A DNA stretch of 64,000 nt from Romanomermis culicivorax (taxonomy: Eukaryota > Nematoda > Enoplea > Mermithida > Mermithidae): assembly GCA_963922205.1 (NCBI GenBank), contig CAWUHX010000011.1, positions 682,001 to 746,000 on the forward strand. The letters run 5' to 3'. Made by a program: the position numbers and the translations under genes. This document shows positions 33,973-47,054 of this stretch, piece after piece. Below the pieces are notes generated by a model. It was not told the DNA's origin. It searched no databases and worked only from the letters and a program-made list of their open reading frames with translations. Position 1 is the first letter of the stretch. The number at the start of each line of letters is the position of its first letter.

Positions 33973-36900
33973 GAAATCGACCCTAGATCTTTTCACTACT
34001 GAATTTGTTTGCATTTTGTGACAAATATATAAAAGAATGACATTTTTTATGTCATGGAAGGTATTGATAATCAAATGAGGAAGTGTTGAGACTTTTGGAT
34101 AGGATATACTGCAGCAGGGATAGGAAGGCAATAGAAATTGATAATTTTCAAAATTGGACCACTTGGCGTCGAATGACTCTCTAGTTAATTTTCATCATTT
34201 TTACATGAAATTTCCAAATCTTTGAATGGTCAGGAATTCAAACGGCGCTGAAATGTTTGAAAGTATTTATTGAGACGCAGTTTTTGAGAAGTTCGATCTT
34301 GAGTAAGATAAACTAAAAATTAATCATACCTGAAAATCAGGTATCTTGTGTAGTTTTACATGCTGAGTATCATTCCGAGATTTATTAGTTACACAGTATC
34401 CTAAACTTCATAAGTTTCCAATTTTTTAGCATTTCGAGCCGTATACACGCGATTCAAAATGTGTAGTCTGTTTATTAAAAAATGCTTGTAAAAGGAAAAA
34501 TGACAAAAATAAGTAGCGCCCTCAAAATTTCTTACACAAAGCTTTTACTCAAAAAATTGTGAGGCTTAGTGGACTACGCTCACAAATTTTGAGTCTTATG
34601 CGACATATGGCTTAGCAGGAAATAGCAAAAAATATGGAATAATACTTGCTTTCAACTCTTAAATTTACAGTCATTTCAAGAAAAACAGACCATAAGTGTA
34701 GAAAATACATAACCGTATAGTAAAATATGATTATAATGCAGGAAACAACGCTCTATAACTTGATATGAAACAATCTTTTTTAATTTTGTGCTTGACACTT
34801 TTTACATTATTTTAAAGTGCCAAAAAAGAGGTAGAAAAGATCATTAAGAATTCTTTCTGAGCATCTTCCCGCTGCCACCACAGATTTTTTCTTCTTTTTT
34901 TTGAATTCCAACATATTGTGTTAAAATTTCAATCCGAAATCGTTTTGGGAGTTAGAGATTTACACACATTATTCAAGTATCATTTCAAATCTGAAGAAAT
35001 CCTCAACCTATAAAGTTCTGAGAACACAAAATTCGTTTTTACCTAATGCATCAGAAGAAAAAGTGTGGATCAGTCATGATAAATTTTCATTGACATAGAT
35101 TTGATTGCTGAACGATATGTTTTAAATTAGAGGTTGAAAATATCGAAATTTTTTTTTAAATTTTAGAAATTAAGTGGTGGCTTGAAATCCACTTACAAGA
35201 AAACGACAAGAGTTATTCCGATGTCCTTCGCTGGATTGGAAAGGCATTACAATCAACTATCATTCTATCTATTTTGGCTGACATCACATGGTGTGAAACA
35301 GAATGCTCCAATTGTAGAGCACTTTCTCACGGCTTTGGGCCCGAGTCAGCAGCGAAATTTATTTTGTAGAGCTGCAAATGACTTTTTCGGTTTGTTGATT
35401 CAAAATCTTGTTTCATACCTGCATAGGGAGTATTGTCTTTTGCATTCTCATTTTTTTGCGAAACAGGTATACAGATCGATAAACGCCAAAAACTAAAAAT
35501 TATTCAAAACTTTGAACTACTGTAGCTTACGAATTTTGAATTTTGTGTGGAATGAATGTTGTCACGATACTACTCAAACCACATTCACAGATATTATTAA
35601 TTTTCAACTTATCATAGGTCAATAGAAGAGAGGTTGAATTTTTCAGAAATAGTGTCTTATCGTAGCTAGCACATTAGTGCTAGACTACAATATGTTTCGT
35701 TTTGGGCACGCCGATTTTCACGTTTAAGGCAAGATTTCTAAAAAACAATAAAACATCCAAAGCTGAAATTTGGCAAAAATATAGAACTTGATGCGGGCTA
35801 CAATATGGTACCACGAAGAATACTGTAGACATACTGTAGCTAAAGTTATGAGACAAACTAGAATACTGTTTTGCCACCTTTTCATAACTACCGACTATTC
35901 TAATCGATTAGTTCGATTGTACTAGGGTCATATCTCGGGACCACCAAGAAATTTTTCGAAATGTGCAAATGCGACCTTATTTCAGTGTAAAGAAAAATCT
36001 CAAAACTCCGACCAGTAATAACTTTGCGAATATTTAGTCTTCCTAGACGATTCTTGTTCCCTTGGATGCAGAGCTCCTCGAGTTGTACAAGATACTGACT
36101 GGCGGTTTGAAAATTTACAGTGTAAACTTAATTATCATAGAAAATATGCTAATTTCGCCGAGTTGGGGTAGATGACTGCACAAATATCTCGAGATGTGTA
36201 AGTCGTAGAAAGCTACTTCTTTTTTCGTTCGATAGCTGAGTAAAATGCCCAGAGTAAATTACCTTAACATCTAGTATGTGCAGGGCAAAAAAAGTGTAAA
36301 CAAAGCAAAAATATCTATTTGAAAAAATTTTCTTTGCGATTTTCAGATTCTTTGTTGCACCATTGAAACGAGCTTCTTTTTTTACCCCCCAGTTTTGATA
36401 TTTGTTTTTTGTGAAAGTGTTTAGTACCTTAGAAATTTGCATAAATGTTGTTTACAAAAAATTTTTTTGATTCATCGATTTTAAGTAGCGGCATTGCAAA
36501 GAGCATATTTTGTAGTCCCTGATGCATATATTTGTTTTTCGAAATATCTCAACGTACGTTAAAAATTTGCATAAATGATATATGCCAAAAAATGTAAAAT
36601 TCGTTATATTTTAGTGGCGTTCGTACTATATTCCGAAAATCCACTTTTTCAGTAAAGAATTTTTTTCACCTTCCTTGCAGGAGCTTGAAAGTACGATATT
36701 TATCTGAAAATGCAAGGAAATGGCAAAAAGGAAATTCACTTGTCTTGTAGCAATTTTTACAATCTACATGAATACTGTATGTACAATACATACTTCGTTT
36801 CCATGATAGAACACATGTGATGCTTTCAACTGCATGTATAAAACTCATTACAGGCTTGTACAAAAAAGTGCTATGATTGACAAAAACTATACAGAACAAT

Positions 36901-37951
36901 AACCATTCTCTAATGCTAGGAGGTGGCAAAAGATGAATATGTTTCTCCTTCCTTGTCCCATATTTCACTGAGCATAATACTATACTTCGTTTCCGAGACC
37001 TGGTTGTGAACTCACCGTATTCTTGATTCACACGTATTGTTTTTTCCAAGTTTAAAACGCGGGAATTTAAATTTCTAATACGATTAATGCTAGTTTAAAC
37101 TTATTTGAAACTATGCTTTAGCTAATTTTAGTCAAAAAATGTTCGCCAGTCTCCCAAAAATCGCCGTCAACAAAAATTTTTCTGCTTACCAGCAATTAAT
37201 TTTTCGAATATGTTTCAAATTGTGTAAATTCGTTGTCTTGCGAATCAGGAATACTGTGGGTTTACCACCTGCTATTCGGAAACAAGGTATAGGCCACTGC
37301 ATTGTATGCAGTAATGGAAAATTCTAACAAAGAATGACACATAAGTAATTACAAAGATTTCGGGTTTTTCATTAAACCAAAGTTTTTTCTTCTGTAAAAT
37401 TCAACTTTAATAACTGATACTGAAATTTTTCAAAGATTGGTCAATTTTTGCGCAGAGGCATTTTCAGAAATGACTAAAAAACTGGGCGCGTATATGCTTC
37501 TCAGAAAATGGAAAGTTTTTTCAGTTAGAATTTTGCTGAAATGAAATGATGGGGAGGCCCAATATCGAACTTTTAAGCCAGTGAAACAAGCAAAAAGGAA
37601 AAACATATTCTCCATTTTGCCATTTCCTGGCATTTTCAGATAAATTTCTATTTATTTGGCGAAAAATTTGTCCTTCTACTTTTCATCGCATAAAAATTTC
37701 TAAACAATGAAATTTTTTGGGCCGGAAGGGTCAGCCCAGGATTCTGCTCGGGGTGAGGACCGTACATGTACAGCATATAATTTTTTTTCTAGGGGGGGGG
37801 GGTGTCAGACACAAACTTAAACTTGATCAAAACTAATGCTTAAACTTCGTTTTTAGATTTTTGTCAGTGTGTTTTCGTGTGAGAATGTAAAAATCTCGAA
37901 ACATGAAGATCCCAAGGGGAAGGTCAGTAAGGATTTTTATTGGGTCAGCCT

Positions 37952-38369
37952 CATACATGCACGTGGGGGGGGGGGGGGTTTGACCCCCAGCAAATTTTTA
38001 TTGACCCCCAGCAGATTCCTGCTGACCCCCAGCAGATTTAACTTTTCCAGCAATGATTGAGAAGATGATGAAGGAAAATGAGCAAAAGAGAAAAAAGTCG
38101 TCATAAAAATGGAAATGACGTTGTAGTTTGACATTTTTTCTAGATAAATCATACTTGATTTCAAAAAAGTAACATGGAAACTTTAAAAAGTGCTATCTAA
38201 GCAAATAGTTTCACATATCTGACTAATATAGGTTGGAGAATATGCTGCTTGGATGTTAGAAGACTTTCTGAGACCTTTCTTTTCATTATCAAGAATGAAA
38301 AAAAAATTTTGTATCCCACCCCCTGTCCTGGCTGACCCCCCCGCAGAATTTCTATGCTGTGCATGTATG
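37952..38369. mobile_element. hAT-like MITE with perfect 8-bp duplication and internal 21-bp repeats
   Basis: 418 bp with 11-bp perfect terminal inverted repeats CATACATGCAC / GTGCATGTATG. The flanks are a perfect 8-bp duplication GTCAGCCT (37944-37951 and 38370-38377). Near one end lie three tandem 21-bp units starting GACCCCCAGCA (about 37981-38041) beside a G-run. Related copies end at 30304 (opposite orientation) and, older, at 6755-6862. Non-coding; hAT assignment is by duplication length and ends. Confidence 0.88.
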
Positions 38370-38377
38370 GTCAGCCT

Positions 38378-38950
38378 GTGTTCTGCACGAGGACCCCCAA
38401 ACACCACAGAAACATGTGTATATGCTCATGAGTAATATTACATTCACGTCAGCTCATCAGTGCATCGTAATAATCCAAATGCACTTCAGCGGCAAATGTA
38501 TGTTATGATTGGATTGACCAGACCATCAATAACGCTGACGTATGCCTGGATTTTAAAGCAAGACAGCCAGTTGAAGGAGTATGAGTAAATGCATTGTATA
38601 TAGCCAGTGGTCGGTGTTTTTTTGCACAAGGTGTTTTTTTGACTGGCTATACAGACTGCAGTCTATAGCCAGGTGGAATTTCTATACAGATTGCTGACGT
38701 ACGAAGGTAAATTAAAACTACAGTAAACACATAAGTTTATTAAAACGACAGCATATTAAAACTAAAATCAAAGTTAACATAAATATACATTTATATAACG
38801 ATGGAATGGAAGGGCATTTGGTAGGGCTAACCGATTTGAAAATGGCATCCGCCTTTACCTGAACAAGAGATATGTTGTAACCTACAAAAATATGCTTGCT
38901 TTGACTGTTCAACAAATCTGTTGTTGAGTTTATCACAAAAAGTTGTGTTT
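38378..38950. other. AT-rich spacer, no gene seen
   Basis: A short inverted repeat (ATAGCCAGT at about 38600 and ACTGGCTAT at about 38641) surrounds a GTGTTTTTTTG repeat. Nothing else was recognised. Confidence 0.4.
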
Positions 38951-39202
38951 ACTAGAGTCTGTTTTTCTTGAAATGCTTCTAAATAATGAAAGTGGAAAGC
39001 AAGTAGAATTTCAGATTTACGCGATTTGCTGATAGACATTATATCATATTGTACTGGAAATTTGTAAGCACACTGACCTAATCTTTAACAATTTTTCAAG
39101 TGAAAAATTTTACAGTAAGAGCTCTATGCAGACGATTTTGACGACAGTACAGATTTGTGTCGCTTTTCTATTTGGAAGCATTTTATAAAAAACAGACTAT
39201 AC
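38951..39202. mobile_element. TA-flanked MITE (family M3), second copy
   Basis: Begins near AGTCTGTTTTTCTTGAAATG and ends AAAAAACAGACTATA. Shares the interior with 32446-32672 apart from one extra internal segment. Inverted arms of about 30 bp. Confidence 0.68.
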
Positions 39203-40111
39203 TTTACGATCTGCTAAATCTGACATGTACGTTGAAAAATTGGCATTCTTCCTTCTTTAGTTTGAATCTGTGAAGTTTGAAAATTTGAAAGTTTGAAAGA
39301 ATGTTTGAGTTATGAAAAAATACTACCTTGAAATCTAATTTTTCAGTGTCCAGAAAATCGTTGGATTCGGAAACGTGTGCCATCATTTCACTCAGAATTT
39401 TCAGTGTATACACAAATGATTGTTGTAGTCTGTTTCTGCCAAGTTTCATAATAGTTTGTCAAACTTCTGGAGATGCACGCAGGTTCAAATTGAAGTGAGC
39501 AACACTGATCATTTGGGGGCGTCTTACTGTAGTTTAGTTTTGGTGGGCATGGGGTGAGTGGTTTTTGGTGCATTATTATTATATTTTGTCTACTACTGTG
39601 TATCCCCCTGTGATTGCTGTATTTTCCCAGCACATGGGCCCTTGTCATTATATTCTCATCCACGTATCTTTTGTACATGTAAGTGTGTTATTTTCGTAGG
39701 TAAAGCTCTCAGGAGAGGAGTCTCTTCTTTTGATTTAAGCTTTTGGGAATTCAAATTAGGAAACTGAAGGTTTTCTAATTTGGATTTTTTTATTGTGGGG
39801 TTTAAGTACTTTAAGAAATTAGTTCATCGGGTAAGGGTGGGTGTTGGAAAAACATGCATTCAGGATGATCCATGGACCCAACTCCTGCCTGCCTTCATCC
39901 AAAGTCCTAACATAATTTACAAATACAACATTGGTGTGCTGCTTGGTTTGCACACTTCCTTTCCATGCCATTGCACTGCATACAATTCACATTCTCATGT
40001 CTGGAAAATTGCACATGCTGCATTTGTGCTCAAGGATACCAATGAGGATTCTACAAATTGCCTATGAAAATGCCGTGCATGAGACACAGGCCTCCTGATC
40101 AGTGATGGCAA
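39203..40111. other. Left flank of element C, no clear gene
   Basis: May include remains of a 5' LTR of element C (a weak GGTAAAGCTCTCAGGAGAGG match near 39700 to the LTR leader block of family A/D), but this is not secure. No other feature is supported. Confidence 0.3.
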
Positions 40112-40998
40112 AATTTGCAATCAAGTTCCCCCAATGCTGCTTCAAATGCCACACACCATAGTTTGAATTTTGACCAGCAAATTCCTCTGACCATTTTGAA
40201 CCCTGCACAGCCATTAAGGCTGCCTTTGGTAAGTGTTCCACCCCTCAATCCCTTTCCCCCTCTTTTCAGTGATGACTCATCAAGTGGAAAGGGCGCACAA
40301 CAAGTGCCACAAAGCTCTACAGCTGCCGTCCCATCAAGTTTAGTCGAACCGCCAGTCTAAGGACAAATTCTGAATGTTGCTGCTGCTACTGTTGCTGGTG
40401 CCCCAACCATATTGCAAGTACTGCTGCCAATAAATGCCGTGCAACCAGAAATTGACCCAAACATCAACAGCACTGATTCAACGGAATCTTTTGTCAATCT
40501 AGATCCACTGCTGGGCCCAGCCATCATCCTAGCACCTACCTGCGACCACCACAGCAGTTTTTCATTTGCCAATGCAAATGAAGTCCAAAATTTTCGATTA
40601 GAAGCACACGATACCCTCAAACAACTTAATACAGCTGCCGCCAGAATTACCAACAATGTTCCCACTGTACAAACCAACGATAAAATCATTGGCACCATCT
40701 CTGATCAATTTCAAGCCCAACCACTGCCTGTTCAACGCAAAATTCAAGAACAAGTTCAAGCTACGAAGGCACATTTTGCGGCCCTTGTCGAAGAAATGCA
40801 ACAACTTATTTCACCAACCACCCTTAGCACCGCAGTGCCCAATAATCCATCAACACCTAGACCACTGTCAGCAACCTCACCATTTCACGGTAAGGAGCAG
40901 CTTGATATTTCTACCACCAACAATACTTTCCCCGAAACTGAGCTGGCTTTGGCCTATGGTCCCTCTCCAGTACAGATCAAACTAAACGCACCATCCAT

Positions 40999-41217
40999 GA
41001 ATACCCTATATAATAACACCCGGGGTCAAGAGGATATTTGACGCCCAACGCCAACATGACGCCCGCCACCCACAGCCCACCTGGGTGAAGAGGATATTCA
41101 ATGCCCAACACCAATGTGACACCCCCCGCCCACAGAATACCCTATATAATAACACCCTGGGTTAAGAGGATATTCCACGCCCAACGCTAACATGACGCCC
41201 GCCGCCCACAGCCCACC
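40999..41217 (+). repeat. Minisatellite-like tandem repeat in the gag region of C
   Basis: AATACCCTATATAATAACAC recurs 139-140 bp apart (40999 and 41138). Between and after these are three copies of a shorter AAGAGGATATT(T/C)...CGCCCAACGC unit. About one and a half copies of the 140-bp unit. Confidence 0.7.
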
Positions 41218-42974
41218 CACTTGATTTCCCAGATTATCAACCTGACAATTATTAGTATCACCGGCAACCTCAGTTCAACCCTCCACACATGTCCCACTGA
41301 GAAGAAGATAGCCGAATCAAAACGATAGTCGACAACATGCATCTGCTCGTAATTGATAGGGCTACAACCAGTAAACGCCTCCTACGCTTCTTCATTTGCC
41401 TTGAAAATGACTTTGGATATGAGGCATCAAACCATGTGAAAATGAGCACTCTCCACAGTCTTACCCATGATATGCCAAGTGATATGATACAAGATATGAC
41501 CCGGTACCAAGATGCGAAGAATTTTCTACTGTTCTAATTGGCACCCAACTGTAATAAGGACCCTCAAGCACAAACTCGCATTCATCACTCCCAAAGCCCG
41601 AGAAGAACCAGCCACTTTCTTGAGTAAGGTAATGAAATACGTGCAGTTGTTGTACCAAGACAAGGACCATACTTTTTGGCACAAACAAGTCATTGACACC
41701 TTTTTAACTAAAATGCCTCTTTTCTATCAACTGAATATTGGCGAACAAGCGAAAACTTTTACAAATGTACAACAGTTGGCCAATGCCATCACCAAAGCCT
41801 GCAGTGTCCTTAACGCCATCAAAGCTGAAGTCGATACTGCTGAGATACCCATCCTCATGAACCAAGGGGCCCTGGATGCTGTGCAACTGCAATCACATCA
41901 ACCTTCTTATCGCCGATTTGACTGCCATTGTAGCATGGACCATTTCCAAGAACGCCACTGTGACGGCGAACTCTACACCAACTGATGAATTCAAAATCAG
42001 CTGCCAGCTCTGGTCAAGAATGTCTCTTTTCCTTAATCACAACCACGAACCCAAATTCTTCTAGAGCAATAATTGGAAGGATGGGACCACGAACATGAAG
42101 AATGCCAATCCTGATATTGCCCAGAAGAATATCAACACAGCCCTCACAACCCTCACCCACCACAAAATTCCTAACCATATGATAATTATCATGACTGTTT
42201 TGACCATTCTGCAAGTCAAGACTGCTCACACTCTGCCCACTACCAATCAACAAGTCTTTAGTGCGATGCCCACAAATTCTGTACACACAACACTGAAGAT
42301 TGCATCTGGCTGAAACATAAAACCACTCAAAGAAATCAAGGCCCTGTTCAAGGTCCCCCACCATACTTGACGCAACCACTAGTGCTAGACTTTCAAACAA
42401 ATCCAATGACACCCAAGGACAATGTGAGTGGTGACCATGACCTGGAGCACCTCCCCAAAGAAGAAATAATTATTCGTGCGGCTCTCATGGATATTATTAT
42501 GAAGGTAATCGCTCCTTTCACCATACTGACTTTGTTTTGAACACATACACCTTTACCCAAAATTGCGTTTACACGCCACCATGGGAACAACATATTCATT
42601 ATAATGCTGCGCCCCCTACATTACCAGGCCTATGGATTCATCCAGCACCAGTTCCCAGTCATCTGAAGTTCCGCTTGCTCTACCAGCCTTGCCCTCCACC
42701 TCCGCCAACACCACAGCAGGTAATTTGAATGTGTACCTCAGCACCCAACTGACGTCTACCACCAAAATGGTCATACCTTCCAAAGAAACCACCTTAGCCG
42801 CTCCTATTGTCAGCCCAGGAATCATCCAAAGGGCTGGGATAACTCATGCAGTGAATAACCCGTGCCATATCTGATCACCAGCTTGCCAAATCGATAACCT
42901 AATGCCATCTACCAAAATTTTTTTTCTCAAAAATATGCCTCCACACAAGCTTTTCAAATACCTGTCAATGCATA

Positions 42975-45900
42975 CCCTCTTATCAACATTGGGGCCCAAT
43001 GTTTCGTGTTGTCCTCGGGTCTTGTCAAATGCCCTTTTGACAAGCAATTGCTTCAGCTACCAATCTACTGCAAGATCAAAGTTGCCAATGGACCCATCAT
43101 CACTACTCACAGCCCATTTGTTATTACTATGGAGTCCACTTTTGGAGAACATATGATCAAGTGCATCATCCTCCACAACAATAGTAACGTTCGATGTATC
43201 ATTGGTACCAATTTCTTGGCCCATCGGGATATTCAAGAGATCCCTAACTATATATTATTATACCAATTATATCCAAATACAGGATTAATTAATTATATCG
43301 AAATACAGAACACAAAGCTACTGCCCAAAGTAATTGCCATGGTCTACCTGCAGACAAAATTGTTTCTCAGCACTGCTCACAACAATGTTTTAGAAGAAAT
43401 ACCTGAAGAGGAAAGAGTAAGTTTTTGTGAAGATAAATCTGATACTCTCCGCCAAATAGAGGAAATCAATGCCCAACAATCAGTTTGTCAGGCTCATCCT
43501 AGTCCACACCTACCGCTTTTGTGGAGGATGGAGGTCTTGGAACTAGCTGAACCAATTTTCCTTGTTGCTCAAGCATCTGTCTCCATTTCGCCAAATTTCC
43601 AGCAATGGGTAACCAGCACCATTTTTCTATCAACTTCCACTTCTATTCCCAACCTAATCATTCAACTTTTGCCCACCATCGAAGTCACCACAGAATTTCC
43701 AATTGAAACTGCGATTGTCAACAATACTAATGGTAAATATTGCTATTGTTTGTCAACAACATGCCGAACAGCATCAAACTTCGCCCTAACCAACTACTCA
43801 CTGTGGCAAAGCATATGCTAGAACCCACAGCCCATTCAGATGATTTCAAAGTTGCCACCACTGCATCAGATCCTGATTTGACCAACCATGAACCGGCCAT
43901 GCTCAATAAATCACCACCATGCCACACCAACAAACAAAAGCTTGATTTCACATTGAATAGAATGACCCAGGCTTTGGCGAAATTGAGACCTTTTCAGCCT
44001 CCTGGGGGACAAACCTACATTTACCAACAAACTGACAGTCAACATCGACACCAGCATAGCAAAGCCGATATCAGGCCACTATTACTGCGCTGCAATGGAA
44101 CAAAGGCCCATCGTACGCCGACATATCCAAGACATGCTCCACAATGATTTTATGGAACCCTCCCACTCACCCTGGGCTGGGCTGCTGTTCCTCCTGAAGA
44201 AGAAAGATGGTTCATGGCGCCCTGTTGTAGACTTCTAGGGGTATTAATGAAGTAAGGCCTAGAGAGAAATTCCTGATCCCACGCATTGACAACTATCTGG
44301 ATGTCATGGGACAAGCCAAATTCTTCACCATGCTGGATTTGAAAGCTGGGTACTGGCAGGTACCTTTGGACAATGACTCACACAACAAAAAAACCTTTAT
44401 CTGCCAGGAAGGTTTGTTTTGATTTAAAGTCCTGTCATTTGGTTTGAAGAACCGGCCAGTGAAATTTCAAGATCTGATGGAACAAATTCTTCGCCTGTAC
44501 ATTTGGAAAATATGCCTAGTTTATATTGACAACATTAATGTATTTTCAAACTCTTTTGAAGAACACTTGGAACATTTGCAAATAATTTTCAATGCCCTTC
44601 CTCCAGCCAATTTAACGCTTCGGCCTGACAAGTGTGAATTCCTGCCACCCCAAGTCAAATTTTTGGGACACATCCTTAATGCAGAAGGTATTGTCCCCAA
44701 TCCTCAAAAAGTTAAGGCTATTGCAGAATATGAATTTCCCCCAACCAAAAAAGGTATACAAAGCTTTTTATGTCTCATGCAATGGTGCAAATGTTTTATC
44801 CCACAAATGGCCACATTGTCAAGCCCCCTTTACACGCTCCTCCACCATGACTCCAACTATGAATTTACTGATGATCATAAAAAAGCTTTTGACAGCATCA
44901 AGAAAGCCTTAACGTCATCGACTTTCCTAGGCTACCCAGTGGATGATGGCAAAGCTCAATTCATCATTCAAACTGATGCAAGTACAACTGCCATGGACAT
45001 GATATTATACCAAGAAAGTGGTGAAGATAAATGGGTAATCACCTACAACAGCCATATTCTCACCAGTGCCCAAACTCAATATAGTACAACCAAGAGTGAA
45101 TGCCCCACCATGATCTATGGATTTCGCATGTACCACCACTAAATTTATGGTCAAAAAGTCATCATGTGTACTGATCATAAACTACTCAAATGGCTCAAGG
45201 ACAAAAAACACTGCAATTCCTGACGCCAACAGTTTGCCATCAATCTTCAAGATTAGGATTATAAAGTTGAATACGTCAAAGGTAAAGATAACGCCCGTTG
45301 ATTTTTACACTAGGAAAGATGACCACGAGAAACCACCCATTCCGAGCATGGAAGATTTAGTGGCTGAGATCTTCCACCCTAAGTATTGCTCTGCTGGTAC
45401 AGTATCGGACACTGATTCTACAGCAACTGATATTCTATCAGTTGAGGCCCAACATCAAGAAAATCATCAAAAGACTACAAAACGGCAATGCCGAAAAACG
45501 TCCCATTGTTTTCTTTGCAGAAGATGGCATCCTTTATCGCCGAGTCAAGGACCACTGCCAGCTAGTCATCCCAGCCTTCATGGTCGAACAATTCACCAAT
45601 TCCACTGCACAAAGATTTTAAACCATCAAGGATCAAACTGCAGGTTGGCAGCCATCAAAGCACATTTTTGGTGGCACCCTATGGAAGAAGTCATCCACGC
45701 CTGGATGAAAAGCTGCAAAATTTGCCAAGTAATGTCGCAGCATGCACCACTGCCACCAATTTTGTTTCTGATCTTGCCGACCCATCCTTTGGGAATTGTT
45801 GCCACAGATATAGTCAACATTTCTCCAGTAGGTGAGAAAAGGCCCTACATTATTGTTTTTCAGGACTACTTCACAAAATGGGTCTCCCCCCACCTCATAC

Positions 45901-46268
45901 CCTATCAGGAAGCATCAACAATCATTAAATGCTTTGTCAATAGTGTTGTCCTTGCCTACAGCAGCCCACTTGTCTTCCTTTCTGATCAAGATGGATGCTT
46001 CACATCAAAACTCATGTGAGAAATCTGCTAGCTGCTCAAAATTCGCAAGGTCAAGACCAAGGCATGCCATCCTCAATGCAAGGGCATGATCAAACATTTC
46101 AACCAAACCCTCATGGCACAACTGGAAAAAAATACTACTGATGACCTGGACAATTGGGAATGCTGTTTGCTCTATGCCATTTTTGTAATGCAACACCGCA
46201 CATGGCAATGCACTGTTCACTTTTCAGCTTGCTATGTAGATAGGAACCCCAAATCACCTTCCACTATG
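42975..46268 (+). pseudogene. Pro-pol remains of element C
   Basis: Recognisable blocks in order: retropepsin-like (about 42975-43260, with IIGTNFLAH), RT (about 44110-44700, with DLKAGYWQVP and VYIDN where active elements have YIDD), RNase H (about 44930-45200, with QTDAS and TDHKLL), and integrase (about 45640-46260, with CKICQ and a VFQDYFTKW core). Many interruptions; no function expected. Confidence 0.85.
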
Positions 46269-46575
46269 TGTTGGGCACCCTGTTAATGACAAGCTGCATT
46301 GGGAAATTGACATGCAAATCCGCTAATTGGAGGACCAGAGGCACAGACATTTGCATAGAAGTGGAGCGCCATAGAAAGATGGAAATGTATGTGATTAATT
46401 ATTGTCATATTTTTTATATAATTTTAGATAAGTTTATGCTGGCGTCCAATAAACCTTATCCAACAAATTTGTTAGTAAATTTAGATAAATTATATTGTGA
46501 TGTAACCACATTCTTTTGAACATTTGTCCAATATTATTGTTTAATATATTGTTTATTATTTAGAGTTGACCAATC
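46269..46575 (+). repeat. LTR of element D, first part (split by element B)
   Basis: Starts TGTTGGGCACCCTGTTAATG, like the A LTR start, and continues to the insertion point of B. The second part is 60560-60856. Together they give about 604 bp, aligning along the whole A LTR at perhaps 75-80 percent. Octamers ATGCAAAT (46312-46319) and ATTTGCAT (46349-46356) are conserved. AATC at 46572-46575 is one copy of the B target duplication. Confidence 0.88.
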
Positions 46576-47054
46576 TGTTAGGCTGCTGTGGGGTCAACAC
46601 TATGCAACAGTTCTGACCACAGGCTAACAACAACAACAACACCAAAACTCTCCCAGACGTTTCACCAGATACTCGCCAGAACTTTCACCAAACCTCAGGC
46701 AGAACACCTTGGCACGTACCTCAGGAGTTCCTACCCAAGTCTCCAATCCTGACCTTATAGACTCCTTCCCCTACGCTCACAGAACAATACACTTACGGGT
46801 TCAAGTTGTATTGGGTAGCTAGTGGCGACGCCAAAATAACAATAATAAACAAAAATATTGTAGAAAGGCGATGGCGGCGTCGCTCCATAAAAAGCAAATA
46901 AATCTAACACTGACTAACTAACAGAAAAACCGCGAAACAGTGGCAGAAATAACCTATGCAAATTTATCATTTCTTTTCGTCACTTTTCGCCGCGTCCAAC
47001 CGCCTGCGCACCGACGCCGGAAGCTGAACACGTGCACCTGAGACCACCTCAACA
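46576..47054 (-). repeat. 3' LTR of element B
   Basis: 479 bp; plus strand begins TGTTAGGCTGCTGTGG and ends CACCTCAACA. Holds an ATGCAAAT octamer at 46956-46963. Nearly identical to 60081-60559. Confidence 0.96.

Larger units (their letters stand above)
31974..37943. other. Gene-poor AT-rich region with scattered MITEs
   Basis: About 6 kb upstream of the two-exon gene. It contains the TA-type MITE at 32446-32672, a long inverted-repeat element at 33747-33972 and short fragments of the TA-type MITE end (near 34465 and 34675). No exon, RNA gene or conserved ORF was recognised; the open frames are short and AT-driven. Confidence 0.5.
40112..46268 (+). mobile_element. Old, heavily decayed Ty3/Gypsy element C
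   Basis: Plus-strand gag-pro-pol remains with many breaks. Gag-like low-complexity sequence (about 40115-42400) is followed by a retropepsin-like region, reverse transcriptase, RNase H and integrase. The element ends abruptly within or just after the integrase where the D LTR begins (46269). No 5' LTR or target duplication is certain. Far more decayed than A, B or D, so it is the oldest retroelement here. Its pol is related to A and B but is clearly a different lineage. Confidence 0.8.

Noticed and set aside
39558-40067. Open frames left of element C as a possible gene or Polinton remnant
   Set aside because: No motif recognised, and composition matches the decayed flank of C.
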